Shown here: positions 36,685 through 45,359 of the stretch, piece by piece | Numbering within the stretch: position 1 is the stretch's first letter | Layout of the letters: every line of letters begins with the position of its first letter | NCBI RefSeq assembly: GCF_900102625.1 | Contig: NZ_FMZC01000015.1 | Location: 42,023 to 106,022 of the forward strand | Reading direction: 5' to 3' | Source: Paracidovorax valerianellae | GTDB taxonomy: Bacteria; Pseudomonadota; Gammaproteobacteria; Burkholderiales; Burkholderiaceae_C | DNA: 64,000 bases | The notes under the pieces: model-generated | Told to the model about the DNA's origin: nothing | What the model saw: only the letters and a program-made list of their open reading frames with translations | The model's database searches: none | Program-made: the position numbers and the translations under genes

Positions 36685-37643
36685 GGCGCCTTGTCCGCCA
36701 GGCAGCGGGCCATGAGCCGCGCGGCTTCGGCCATCCGCGGGCCGGGCCGCACCACCACGTCGGCTTCGCCAGGACCGAAGAGGCACATGCGGTCTTCGCG
36801 CACGGCCTTGAGGCTGTTCCAGCCCGGGTACAGCGCCATGGCCTGCATGCTGCGGTTGCCCACCATGATCACGTCGGGCCGCGCCCGCACGACGAACTCC
36901 GGGTTCAGCCGAGGGAACGGTCCCAGCTCGGGCGGCACCACGTTGCGCGCCCCCAGACGCGTCAGCGTCTCGCCGATGAACGACGCCGTGCCCGCCGCAT
37001 ACGGCCCCCGGCTCACTTCGAAATACACGCGGGCGCCGCGCGCGCGGGCCGGCAGCGACTGCGTGGCCGCCTGCACGCCGGCATCGATCACGCGCCACAG
37101 CCGGTCGGCGCCCTGCGCTGGCGGCACAGCCAGCAACTGGCCCAGCGTGGCGAGCACGCGGCGCACGTCGGCATGGGTCTTGGGTTCCAACGCCACGACC
37201 TTGAGGCCCAGCGCTTCCAGCCGGTCGCTGGCACGCGAGCTGGTGGCCAGCAGCACCACGTCGGGCTGCAGGGCGACGATGGCCTCGATGTTCGGATCGA
37301 TGCCGCCGCCCACCTGGGGCAGGCGCTGCACGGCTTCGGGCCAATTGGAATAGCGGTCCACGCCCACCAGGCGCTGGCATTGCTGCAGTTCGCACACGCT
37401 TTCGGTCAATGAGGGCAGCAGGCTCACGATGCGCTGCGGCGGCTGCGCGAACGCCACGGTGCGCCCGCGCGCATCGGTCACCTCGAACGGCGCGGCCGTG
37501 GCGGCACCGGCCCAGGCAACGAGCGTGGCCAGTGCGAAGGCTTGCCCCAGCGACAGGCGTGCGGCAAGGCGGCCCGAGCGGCGCAGCCGCTGCAACAACC
37601 GCCGGACAGACAAGGCGACAGAGGAAGCGAAAGAGAAATTCAT
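36681..37643 (-). CDS. btuF: Corrinoid-binding periplasmic protein (BtuF-like)
   Basis: A 320-residue class III solute-binding protein. A signal peptide with a long charged N-region ends near residue 50 (ATAAPFEV). The mature part has the PPQRIVSLLPSLTES motif and VGVDRYSNWPE, and ARPDVIMVGN in the second lobe. It has no lipobox. It overlaps cobU upstream and btuC downstream by 4 bases each. Confidence 0.88.
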   Translation of the reverse strand: MNFSFASSVALSVRRLLQRLRRSGRLAARLSLGQAFALATLVAWAGAATAAPFEVTDARGRTVAFAQPPQRIVSLLPSLTESVCELQQCQRLVGVDRYSNWPEAVQRLPQVGGGIDPNIEAIVALQPDVVLLATSSRASDRLEALGLKVVALEPKTHADVRRVLATLGQLLAVPPAQGADRLWRVIDAGVQAATQSLPARARGARVYFEVSRGPYAAGTASFIGETLTRLGARNVVPPELGPFPRLNPEFVVRARPDVIMVGNRSMQAMALYPGWNSLKAVREDRMCLFGPGEADVVVRPGPRMAEAARLMARCLADKAP

Positions 37644-38239
37644 GGCCCGTCCTTCAGCGTGAGCGGCAGCCCCGCCGCCACCAGGGTGACGCGCTGGCAG
37701 GCCTCGGCCGTGCGCTGGTTGAGCACGCCCAGCGCATCGACGAAGGCGCGCACTTCGCGCCCCATCGGAATCACGCCCAGGCCGATCTCATTGCCCACCA
37801 GCACCACGGGGCCGGGGGCCTGGCGGATTGCTCCTAAAAACATAGCGCACTGCCCTAGCCAATCCTGCGCTGGAGGCTGTTTTGGCTTCAACCCTTCATC
37901 GGGCGTGGCGGGCATCAGCCAATTGGTGAGCCAGAGCGTGAGGCAGTCCACCACGATCATCGTGTCGGCACCGCCGTGGCTAGCCAGGGCGCGGGCCAGG
38001 TCGAGCGGCTCTTCCAGCGTCTGCAGGCCGGGCACGCGCTCGGCACGGTCGCGCTGGTGGCGCGCGATGCGTTCGCGCATCTCGTCGTCCCACGGCTGGC
38101 CGGTGGCGATCAGCAGCGCGCGGTGCGTGGGCGAATCGGCCAGCCACTGGCGCGCCAGCAGTTCGGCGCGGCGGGATTTACCGCTTTTCTGGCCGCCCAG
38201 GATCAGCTCGCTCGGCGCGATGGTGCCGGGTCCGGTCAT
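37640..38239 (-). CDS. cobU: Adenosylcobinamide kinase/guanylyltransferase (CobU/CobP)
   Basis: A 199-residue bifunctional enzyme that phosphorylates adenosylcobinamide and adds GMP. The P-loop GGQKSGKSRRAE and D-C-L-T-L-W-L-T-N-W-L segments are intact, as is VLVGNEIGLGVIPMG. It is about 20 residues longer than typical CobU because residues about 116-137 (KPKQPPAQDWLGQCAMF) derive from an in-frame copy of the dispersed repeat, between the kinase L-T-N loop and the V-L-V-G-N-E strand. Overlaps cobB and btuF by 4 bases. Confidence 0.92.
   Translation of the reverse strand: MTGPGTIAPSELILGGQKSGKSRRAELLARQWLADSPTHRALLIATGQPWDDEMRERIARHQRDRAERVPGLQTLEEPLDLARALASHGGADTMIVVDCLTLWLTNWLMPATPDEGLKPKQPPAQDWLGQCAMFLGAIRQAPGPVVLVGNEIGLGVIPMGREVRAFVDALGVLNQRTAEACQRVTLVAAGLPLTLKDGP
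37828..37891. repeat. Dispersed repeat, copy inside cobU
   Basis: Plus strand reads TTGCTCCTAAAAACATAGCG, then a spacer, then GCGCTGGAGGCTGTTTTGGC and TTCAA. The GCGCTGGAGGC block is the reverse complement of GCCTCCAGCGC found in the copies at 9.0 and 63.5 kb. It keeps the cobU frame and adds about 21 codons. Confidence 0.75.
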
Positions 38240-39645
38240 GCGTGGTTCTCTGTTGCCGGCGCCGCGCCCAGCAGGGCCGCCACCGCCCGAGGGCTCGACG
38301 GAAACCACGCGTGAAAGTAGCTGGAGTGAATGCTGCCGTGCCGGTACAGCGCCTCGCCCGGGCCGGGCGGACCCGCGTGCGCGGGGCGTTCCGTGCGCGC
38401 GCGCACCAGGGCCGGGCTTTCGCAGGTGGAATAGTGAAAGGTATGGCCGCGCAGCACGTGGCCGTCCACCGCGAGTTGCTGCGGACCCAGCGCGGCCAGC
38501 CGCTTTTGCATGGCCACGCGGCCGGGCAGCAGTCCCCACAGGGGCCGCTGCTGGCCGTCGGCCAGGGTGATCGATTCGAACAGGGCCATCATGCCGCCGC
38601 ATTCTGCCCACACCGCGCGGCCGGCCTCCACGTGCGCCCGCAGGCTCGCCTGCATGCCGGTCTGGGCGGCAAGGCGGTCGGCGTGCAACTCGGGGTAGCC
38701 ACCGGGCAGCCACACGGCATCGCACGGCGGCAGCGCGGCATCGGCCAAGGGCGAAAACCGCACCACCTGAGCGCCCAGCGCCCGCAGCGTGTCCAGGTTG
38801 GCCTGATAGATGAAGCAGAACGCCGCATCGTCGGCCACCGCCACGGTGCGGCCTTCGAGCAGCCGCGGCACCGGATCGGCGGCCGTGGGCGCTGCGAAGC
38901 GAACGGCCCAGCGCTGCAGATCGTCGGGCGACAGGCGGCCCAGCGGCGTGCCGGCCAGCGCATCGGCCGCGGCGTCCAGCCGGGCCAGGCCGTCGGCCAG
39001 CTCGTGTGCGGCGACCAGGCCGAGGTGGCGCTCGGGCAGCAGCCCGGCCCGCGACCGCGCTGCGGCGGGGACGGCTGTAAAAGCGCCGTCCTGCGGCAAG
39101 GCCGATGGCTGTACGCGCGGCAAAGCACCCAGCCAGTCTTGCGGGTCGTTCAGCCCGGCGCGCAGCAGGTCGGCATGGCGTTCGGTCGCCACGCGGTTGG
39201 CCAGCACGCCGGCCCACGGCAGGCCGGCGCGGTAGTGCCGCAGGCCGTGCACGATCGCGCCCAGCGTGCCGCCCATGGCGGATGCGTCCACCACGGCCAG
39301 CACCGGCAGGCCGAAACGCTGCGCGAGGTCGGCCAGGCTGGGCGCACCGTCGAAGAGGCCCATCACGCCTTCGATGAGGATCAGGTCGGCATCGCACGCG
39401 GCCGCGTGCAGGCGCTGCGCGATGTCCGCCTCGCCCGTCATCCACAGGTCGATCTGGTGCACCGGGGCGCCGCTGGCCAGCTGGTGCCAGCAGGGGTCGA
39501 GAAAATCAGGCCCGCACTTGAATACCCGCACCCGCCGCCCCTGGCGCGCATGCAGCCGCGCGAGCGCCGCGGTCACAGTGGTCTTGCCCTGGCCCGAGGC
39601 GGGCGCAGCAATGGCAATGGCCGGGCAGCACACGCTGCCCGCCAT
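38236..39645 (-). CDS. cobB: Cobyrinate a,c-diamide synthase (CobB/CbiA)
   Basis: A 469-residue glutamine amidotransferase that amidates the a and c side chains of cobyrinate. The ATPase half has APASGQGKTTVTAALAR and KCGPDFLDP, then EGVMGLFDG; the amidotransferase half has LPGGYPELHA, the nucleophile in WAECGGMMALFE and HTFHYSTCES. A start at 39690 would add 15 residues, but GAAGGG lies just ahead of the internal ATG at 39645. It follows btuB closely and overlaps cobU by 4 bases. Confidence 0.92.
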   Translation of the reverse strand: MAGSVCCPAIAIAAPASGQGKTTVTAALARLHARQGRRVRVFKCGPDFLDPCWHQLASGAPVHQIDLWMTGEADIAQRLHAAACDADLILIEGVMGLFDGAPSLADLAQRFGLPVLAVVDASAMGGTLGAIVHGLRHYRAGLPWAGVLANRVATERHADLLRAGLNDPQDWLGALPRVQPSALPQDGAFTAVPAAARSRAGLLPERHLGLVAAHELADGLARLDAAADALAGTPLGRLSPDDLQRWAVRFAAPTAADPVPRLLEGRTVAVADDAAFCFIYQANLDTLRALGAQVVRFSPLADAALPPCDAVWLPGGYPELHADRLAAQTGMQASLRAHVEAGRAVWAECGGMMALFESITLADGQQRPLWGLLPGRVAMQKRLAALGPQQLAVDGHVLRGHTFHYSTCESPALVRARTERPAHAGPPGPGEALYRHGSIHSSYFHAWFPSSPRAVAALLGAAPATENHA

Positions 39646-39712
39646 GCCCTTCACTTCTTCTGCGCTTTCCGCTTCTCCCCTCGCCCTCATGGGTTCTTCG
39701 TCGCCGGCCGGG

Positions 39713-41590
39713 TCATTGCGGGGCCCATTTCAGGCCCGCATAGAAGGTGCGGCCGGCCGTGGCATAGGTGCGTGCCAGTTGGTAATCCTTGTCGGCCAGG
39801 TTGTCCACCCGGGCCAGCAGCGTGACGTCGCGGGCGACGCGCGTGCTGGCGTACAGGTTGACGAGCGTGTAACCGCCCAGCACCGTGGTGTTGGCCGCGG
39901 TGTCGAAGCGCCGGCCCGAAGCCTGCACTTCGGTGCCCAGCGTCCAGCCCGCGATCTGCGTGTCGGCGCCGAAGGTGCCGTGGCGCTTGGAGCGGCGCGC
40001 CAGCAGCCGGCCGGTGTCCTCGTCGCGCGGGTTCTGGAAGTCCACCGAGCCGCGCAACTGCACGCCGGCCAGCTTGTAGGAGCCCGACAGCGTCACGCCG
40101 TCGTATTTGGCGCGCGCCGTGCTGGCATAGCAGCCGAAGGTGGAAAGGCAACCGCCCGCGCCGCCGAACACGATGAGGTTCTTCACGCGGTTGCGGTAGG
40201 CCACGGCCGAGAAAGTGCCGGCGCCCTCGGCCCAGCGCAGGCCCACTTCGGCATTGCGGCCTTCTTCAGGCTTAAGCGATGCCAGGCCGTATTCGCTGAA
40301 ACGCTGGTACAGCGTGGGCGCGCGGAACGAGGTGCCGACGGAGGCCGTGGCGCGCCACTGCGGCGTGATGGCATAGCCGTAGGCGGCGCTGCCGGTGTTC
40401 TGGCCGCCGAACTCGCTGTCGGAGTCGTGGCGCACATTGAACTGCAGCGTGTGGCCGCCGGCGTTGAAGCCGTAGCCCAGCGCTAGCGCGTCTTGCGAGC
40501 GCTTGCTGTCGATGGGCGCGTTCTCCAGGCGGTCCTCGCGGCGCTCCAGCGCGGCAGTCACCAGATGCGAGCCCTGGCGCCACTCGTTCTGGAACAGGTA
40601 GCCGCGCAAGCGCGTGTCGGTGAGGTACACGGACGGCTTCGTCTGATATTCGTCGCGCGAGTCGGTGACCGACACGCGGGTCGTGTATTGCGGGGTCCAC
40701 TTCGCGGCCCAGTTCAGGCCGAGGGCATGCATCTTGTGCAGGTTGCGGTCGTCGTTGCCCAGCGGCGTGGTGTCGTAGCCGGAGTTCATCTCGCTGGCGA
40801 CCAGCGTGGCTTCCAGGCGGTGGACCGGATCGATCTGCAGGCCCAGGCGGGCGTTGCCCGACGTGCGGCGGTAGCCGTCCTTGTCGGGGTTCTGCGTGGC
40901 GACGGTGCGGGCGTTGAAGCCCTCGCTGGTCTCGCGCACCAGGCCCAGGGCATAGTCCACCGCGCCGCTGGCGCCGCTCAAACCGGCCTCGGCCTTGTAG
41001 GTGCCCTGGCTGCCCACGCCAACGCCGACATAGGGCGCCGTACCGGCCTCGCCACGGCGGGTGAAGATCTGCACCACGCCCCCGATGGCGTCGGAGCCAT
41101 ACACCGCGCCAGCCGGGCCGCGCAGCACTTCGATGCGGTCGATGATCGACAGCGGAATCGCCTCCCACGGCGCGCCGCCGGTGGATTGGGAATCCATGCG
41201 CACACCGTCGATGTACACGGCGGTGAAGCGCGTTTCGGCGCCGCGCAGGTAAAGGCTGGTGGCGCTGCCGGGTCCACCATTGCGCACCATCTCGACACCG
41301 GGCAGCCGCGCCAGCACGTCGGCCAGGCCGGTCGCGCCGCTGTTTTCGATGGCTTCGCGGTCCAGCACGGACACATCGGCCACGAGATCGGGCAGCGGCT
41401 GGGGCGTGCGCGTGGCGGCCACCACGGTTTCGCCCATCGAGGGCACACGCTGGTTTTGCGCAAGGAGCACCGGCGCGTCCTGCGCGTGCGCCGCGCACGA
41501 CAAGGCGGCCACCGCAAGGGCCACGGAAACGGGCCGCAGGGACGAAGGCGCGGCAACGAAGGAGCGCGCGCGGAAGGAAGGCTTTTTCAT
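39713..41590 (-). CDS. btuB: TonB-dependent vitamin B12 receptor (BtuB)
   Basis: A 625-residue outer-membrane receptor. A signal peptide (MKKPSFRARSF to AAHAQ) is followed by a TonB-box-like MGETVVAATRT, the plug domain (LARLPGVEMVRNGGPG, IEVLRGPAGAVYGSDAIGGV) and a 22-strand barrel with the receptor-specific SFRAPTLYQRFSEYG segment. It ends KWAPQ rather than the usual terminal aromatic residue. An ATG at 41614 would extend it by eight residues. A cobalamin riboswitch precedes it, and BtuFCD, encoded downstream, complete the import route. Confidence 0.93.
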   Translation of the reverse strand: MKKPSFRARSFVAAPSSLRPVSVALAVAALSCAAHAQDAPVLLAQNQRVPSMGETVVAATRTPQPLPDLVADVSVLDREAIENSGATGLADVLARLPGVEMVRNGGPGSATSLYLRGAETRFTAVYIDGVRMDSQSTGGAPWEAIPLSIIDRIEVLRGPAGAVYGSDAIGGVVQIFTRRGEAGTAPYVGVGVGSQGTYKAEAGLSGASGAVDYALGLVRETSEGFNARTVATQNPDKDGYRRTSGNARLGLQIDPVHRLEATLVASEMNSGYDTTPLGNDDRNLHKMHALGLNWAAKWTPQYTTRVSVTDSRDEYQTKPSVYLTDTRLRGYLFQNEWRQGSHLVTAALERREDRLENAPIDSKRSQDALALGYGFNAGGHTLQFNVRHDSDSEFGGQNTGSAAYGYAITPQWRATASVGTSFRAPTLYQRFSEYGLASLKPEEGRNAEVGLRWAEGAGTFSAVAYRNRVKNLIVFGGAGGCLSTFGCYASTARAKYDGVTLSGSYKLAGVQLRGSVDFQNPRDEDTGRLLARRSKRHGTFGADTQIAGWTLGTEVQASGRRFDTAANTTVLGGYTLVNLYASTRVARDVTLLARVDNLADKDYQLARTYATAGRTFYAGLKWAPQ

Positions 41591-41696
41591 GGAAACAGAC
41601 AGGCTGGCAAACATCCCCGAGCCGGCTTCCCCGCCGGCATTGGGCGAAACAGCCGCGACTTCCGAACCGGGTCAGGTTCGACAAGCGCGGCCACGT

Positions 41697-41884
41697 TGTT
41701 GGCCGGTATCCGGGCTGGCGGAGCGCCCTTCAGCGCCTTCCCAGGCGCTTGTTCAAGGCGCCCAGTGGCTTGTGCTGAAGAGTGAGTCGGCCAATGCCGA
41801 TTCGTCCGCTGACCGTTGCGGGGGCAGCGCAGGCGCGGTGCGTTCGGGTGAACGCGACCTCCCTGCTTCCCGTTGAACTGCGGC
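41697..41884 (-). promoter_or_regulatory. Cobalamin (AdoCbl) riboswitch
   Basis: On the minus strand the order of conserved blocks is complete: GTTCAACGGGAAGCAGGG, CTGCGCTGCCCCCGCAACGG, AAGCCACTGG, GGGAAGGCG, and the B12 box AGCCCGGATACCGGCC. It lies about 105 bases ahead of btuB. Between the B12 box and the start codon is a GCCGGC-GGGGAA-GCCGGC hairpin (41621-41638), which could act in the expression platform. Expected effect: adenosylcobalamin binding lowers expression of btuB and the downstream genes. Confidence 0.95.
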
Positions 41885-41990
41885 ATGCGAACCATGCAGC
41901 GAGCACCAACCCGCGGATTTTACGACCGTTGCAAGCTGTAAACGACGCCGGATGGGCATGCGGTGGCGCCAACCCTACAATCGCGGCTGT

Positions 41991-42212
41991 ATGGACCCAA
42001 CCTCTCCCATCGACCAGATCGCCGAACGCGTGGAGCGGCTGCTGTTGCGCCATGCGGAACTGCAACGTGCCAATGCCTTGCTGACCGCCCAGGTGGTCCA
42101 TCTCACGCAAGAGCGTGACTCGCTCAAATCCCGGCTCAACACCGCCCGCGCCCGTGTGGACGCGCTGCTGGAAAGCCTGCCCGCGACGCCCCCTGCGAAG
42201 GACGCCGAATGA
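41991..42212 (+). CDS. ZapB-like / DUF904 cell division protein
   Basis: A 73-residue protein that is nearly all coiled coil (residues 5-60, e.g. IDQIAERVERLLLRHAELQR). It matches the small coiled-coil proteins encoded just ahead of zapA in many proteobacteria, thought to assist Z-ring assembly. A TACAAT -10-like hexamer lies 10 bases ahead of the ATG, so the transcript may have a very short leader. Its stop overlaps the zapA start as ATGA. Confidence 0.8.
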   Translation: MDPTSPIDQIAERVERLLLRHAELQRANALLTAQVVHLTQERDSLKSRLNTARARVDALLESLPATPPAKDAE

Positions 42213-42619
42213 AACAGATCGAAGTCCAGATCATGCAGCAGAGCTATCTGCTGGGCTGCCCCGAGGGCCACGAATCGCGCCTGCTGCAGGCCGTGGAGCG
42301 GGTGGACACCGCGATGACGCGCATCCGCGATGCCGGCAAGGTGCGGGCCCGCGAGCGCATCGCGGTGCTGGCAGCGCTCAACCTGGCCTTCGAGATCGCC
42401 GACCGCGAGGAGGCCGACCTGGCCACCCTCGCCTCGGCCGCGCAGGCGCCCACGCAGCCCGCGCCGCTGGCGGCTGAACCGAATGCCGCAAATGCCGGCT
42501 CTCCCGCGCTGGCAGCAGGGCCGGCGCAAGAGCCGCTGAGCGCCGACTCTGCCGGGCAACTGCAGTTGCTGCTGCGCCGCCTGGACAACGCCCTGGGCGA
42601 CGACGGCCGCCTTCTTTGA
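42209..42619 (+). CDS. zapA: Cell division protein ZapA
   Basis: A 136-residue FtsZ-associated protein that bundles Z-ring filaments. The N-terminal ZapA domain shows IEVQIMQQSYLLGCPEGHES and L-L-Q-A-V-E-R-V-D, then a coiled-coil region with I-A-V-L-A-A-L-N-L-A-F-E-I. The C-terminal 50 residues are an Ala/Pro-rich extension not found in short ZapA proteins. It is followed within 70 bases by 6S RNA, a common arrangement. Confidence 0.92.
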   Translation: MKQIEVQIMQQSYLLGCPEGHESRLLQAVERVDTAMTRIRDAGKVRARERIAVLAALNLAFEIADREEADLATLASAAQAPTQPAPLAAEPNAANAGSPALAAGPAQEPLSADSAGQLQLLLRRLDNALGDDGRLL

Positions 42620-42675
42620 AGACCCCTCTTTGAAACGTTACGCAACGGGCTATCGCGCGTTGCGAAAGCAGCGCC

Positions 42676-42681
42676 TACAAT
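42676..42681 (+). promoter_or_regulatory. -10 element of the 6S RNA promoter
   Basis: TACAAT lies six bases before the predicted 5' end of 6S RNA. No convincing -35 hexamer is seen at the expected distance. Confidence 0.5.
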
Positions 42682-42686
42682 GGAGA

Positions 42687-42866
42687 CGTCTGCGGTGCTG
42701 CCGGGCTTTATATTTCCTTGAACCAATGCTCACTGAGCACGGGCTTGGTAAATTGCCTGGTGAGCGTGATCATCTCGCGTCAGATGAACCCAACGCCTGG
42801 CTGCCCTCGCCCACCTGAACCCCCGGTTCAGGATGCCGGTCCGGTGGCATTCGCAGACACCTGTTT
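42687..42866 (+). ncRNA. ssrS: 6S RNA
   Basis: A region of about 180 bases downstream of zapA folds as 6S RNA. The ends pair (GTCTGCG at 42688 with CGCAGAC at 42852), followed inward by GCCGG/CCGG pairing, a central bubble around TTATATTTCCTTGAACCAAT, and an apical hairpin arm. A CCTGAACCCCCGGTTCAGG hairpin lies in the 3' half, as expected for the alternative pairing on product-RNA synthesis. A T-run follows. 6S RNA binds sigma-70 RNA polymerase and tunes transcription in stationary phase. Confidence 0.85.
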
Positions 42867-42887
42867 TTTCGCTCAGCCCGGCGGTCT

Positions 42888-45359
42888 TCACGCCGGCGCC
42901 GACGGTGCCCACGAATAGTTCTGGCGACTGGCCAGAAGGCGCCTGAACTCTTCGGCCGGCAAGGCCGGCGCACACAGAAACCCCTGGAAATAGCGGCAGT
43001 CCATCTGCTCCAGCGCCACGCGCTGCGCCTGCGTCTCGACCCCTTCCGCCACCACCTCGATGTGCAGCGCACGCCCCATGTGAACGATGGCGTTGATGAT
43101 CGCGCGGTCGCCATCGTCATCGGGCAGCCCGCGCACGAACGACTGATCGATCTTGAGCTTGTGGATCGCGAGTTTCTTGAGATAGGCCAGGCTCGAATAG
43201 CCCGTGCCGAAATCGTCGATGGCCAGTCCAATGCCCAGTTCGGCCAGCGCGACCAGGCGCTGCTCCATCTCCTGCGCGTCCTGCAGCAGGATGGTTTCGG
43301 TCAGTTCGAGTTCGAGCAGCGTGGCAGGCAGGCCATGCTTGACTAAAAGCCGCGTGAGCCGCTCCACGAAGTCGGGCTGGCGGAATTCGAGCGCCGACAC
43401 GTTCACCGCCATCACGAGCGGCGAACCCGAGCGCAGCCAGCGCGCGGCCTCTTGCACGGCCTGCTCCATGACCCATGACCCCAGCGTGATGATGTAGCCG
43501 GATTCTTCGGCCAGCGGAATGAACACGCCCGGCGACACCGGGCCCAGCTCCGGGTCGTTCCAGCGCAGCAGCGCCTCAGCGCCCACCACGCCGCCGGTCG
43601 ACATGGCCACCTGCGGCTGGTAGTGCACCACCATGCGCTGCTGGCCCAGGGCCTGGCGCATGGCGTGCTCCAGCTTCATGCGCGACAGCAGGTCGGCATT
43701 CATCTGCGGCTGGTAGAAGCCGTAACTGCCACGGCCGCGTTCCTTGACGCGGTACATGGCGGTGTCGGCCTGCTTGATGAGATCGTCCAGCGTCTCGCCG
43801 TCCTGCGGATACAGGGCCACGCCGATGCTGCACTGGATGGAAAAGCCCATGCCATCGAGCATGAAGGGCCGCAGCATGTCTTCCAGCATGCGCCGCGCCA
43901 CGCCCTCCGCCACCGCGGCATCGCCGCCGTGCAGGTACACCACGAACTCGTCGCCGCCCAGGCGGCACAGCATGTCGCTCTGGCGCAGGCAACCCTGCAG
44001 GCGCTGCGCCACGATCTGCAGCACCCGGTCGCCGAACAGGTGGCCCAGGGAGTCGTTGATGATCTTGAAACGGTCCAAGTCCACAAACAGAATGGCGAAG
44101 CCGGTCGTCTCCGAGCGAGCCCCCTGGATCGCCTCGAAGGCCTCCCCCACGCGGCGGGACAAGCGCAGCCGATTGGGCAGGCCAGTGAGCACGTCGCTAT
44201 AGGCAAGCTCTTCGATGCGTGAGCGGGCCGCATGCTGCTGCGTGAGGTCGCGCATGAAGCCGATGCTCTGCAGCGCGTTGCCTTCTTCGCTGCGCAGCAC
44301 CACCCAAGACAGGTGCACCGCGCAGGAGGGCTGCACGGCGCCGTCCGAACGGCCTTCGGGCAAGTGCAGTTCGCCTTCCCAGAAGCCGTCGCGTTCCCAG
44401 GCGGCCAGCACCCGGTCCAGCCAGACTTGCGAGCCTTCAGCCCCGAACAGCGAGACTGCCGGCGCACCGTGCAAGGCGACCGCTGGCGCGCCGATCAGGC
44501 GCTCGCAGCTCGGGTTCATGCGCACGATCTGGTGGCGGTCGTCGGCGATGAAGATGGCATCCAGACTGGAGTCGAACACGCGCGCGGCCAGGCGCAAGCT
44601 GGCTTGCGCCTGGGCATTCAGCGTCACGTCGCGGAACGAGAACACGCGGCCTACGGGCCGGCCCTGGCTCAGCTGCGGCACCGAGCGGCGCTCGATGATC
44701 GTGCCGTTGCGCAGGTGCAGGATGTCGGTGGTGTCGCGGTCAGGCTCCAGCGCGATGGAAGACAGGCGCGCCCGGTAGGCGTCGGCATCGGCCACCTGCT
44801 GCTGCATGTGGGCCACCACGGCTGCGTCGTTGCGCTGCACCAGCAGGTCGTCGGGCATTCCCCACAACTGCGCCAGGCGCTGGTTGAAGGCCCGCATGCG
44901 GCCCCCCATGTCGTACACGAGCATGCCGTCGGCCGCGGAGTCGAGCGTGGCGCGCAGCTCGGAGAGCAAGATTTCCAGTTCGCGCTCGGTCGAGGCCTGC
45001 TCGCGCCGGTCGATCATGGTCACCAGCAGCAGCGCCTCGCCCGACGGCGAATCCACGCGCGACACGCGCCGGTCCACCGCAATGAACTCGCCGTCGCCGC
45101 CCAGCAGGCCGGAATGCGAGTGAATGCCGCGCAGCAGGGCATCGCGGTCTTGCGCCCAGAAATACAGGTCTTCCGGGGTGCAGGCCAGCAGCTCGACGGC
45201 ATCCGCACCCTCCATCGTCTCGGCGGATCGCCCCAGCAACGCGGACGCGCCGCGGTTGGCGAACCGGACCGCGAGCGTTTGCGGATCGACCAGCCAGACG
45301 GCCTCCAGCAAGCCGTCGAACACGGCTCGCCACACGTCGCCCTGTGCGCCGCGGATCAC
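42888..45359 (-). CDS. PAS-GGDEF-EAL cyclic-di-GMP signalling protein
   Basis: An 823-residue cytoplasmic protein. Three PAS-like sensor segments occupy about residues 8-115, 125-250 and 255-380. The GGDEF domain (about 385-550) has an intact RLGGDEF motif with the inhibitory RxxD site (RQSD) five residues before it. The EAL domain (about 565-815) has the catalytic GAEALLRW, E-T-I-L and DDFGTGYSSLAYL motifs. Both activities may therefore be functional, or GGDEF may regulate EAL. Its ATG overlaps the stop of the HD-GYP gene by 4 bases. Confidence 0.93.
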   Translation of the reverse strand: MIRGAQGDVWRAVFDGLLEAVWLVDPQTLAVRFANRGASALLGRSAETMEGADAVELLACTPEDLYFWAQDRDALLRGIHSHSGLLGGDGEFIAVDRRVSRVDSPSGEALLLVTMIDRREQASTERELEILLSELRATLDSAADGMLVYDMGGRMRAFNQRLAQLWGMPDDLLVQRNDAAVVAHMQQQVADADAYRARLSSIALEPDRDTTDILHLRNGTIIERRSVPQLSQGRPVGRVFSFRDVTLNAQAQASLRLAARVFDSSLDAIFIADDRHQIVRMNPSCERLIGAPAVALHGAPAVSLFGAEGSQVWLDRVLAAWERDGFWEGELHLPEGRSDGAVQPSCAVHLSWVVLRSEEGNALQSIGFMRDLTQQHAARSRIEELAYSDVLTGLPNRLRLSRRVGEAFEAIQGARSETTGFAILFVDLDRFKIINDSLGHLFGDRVLQIVAQRLQGCLRQSDMLCRLGGDEFVVYLHGGDAAVAEGVARRMLEDMLRPFMLDGMGFSIQCSIGVALYPQDGETLDDLIKQADTAMYRVKERGRGSYGFYQPQMNADLLSRMKLEHAMRQALGQQRMVVHYQPQVAMSTGGVVGAEALLRWNDPELGPVSPGVFIPLAEESGYIITLGSWVMEQAVQEAARWLRSGSPLVMAVNVSALEFRQPDFVERLTRLLVKHGLPATLLELELTETILLQDAQEMEQRLVALAELGIGLAIDDFGTGYSSLAYLKKLAIHKLKIDQSFVRGLPDDDGDRAIINAIVHMGRALHIEVVAEGVETQAQRVALEQMDCRYFQGFLCAPALPAEEFRRLLASRQNYSWAPSAPA

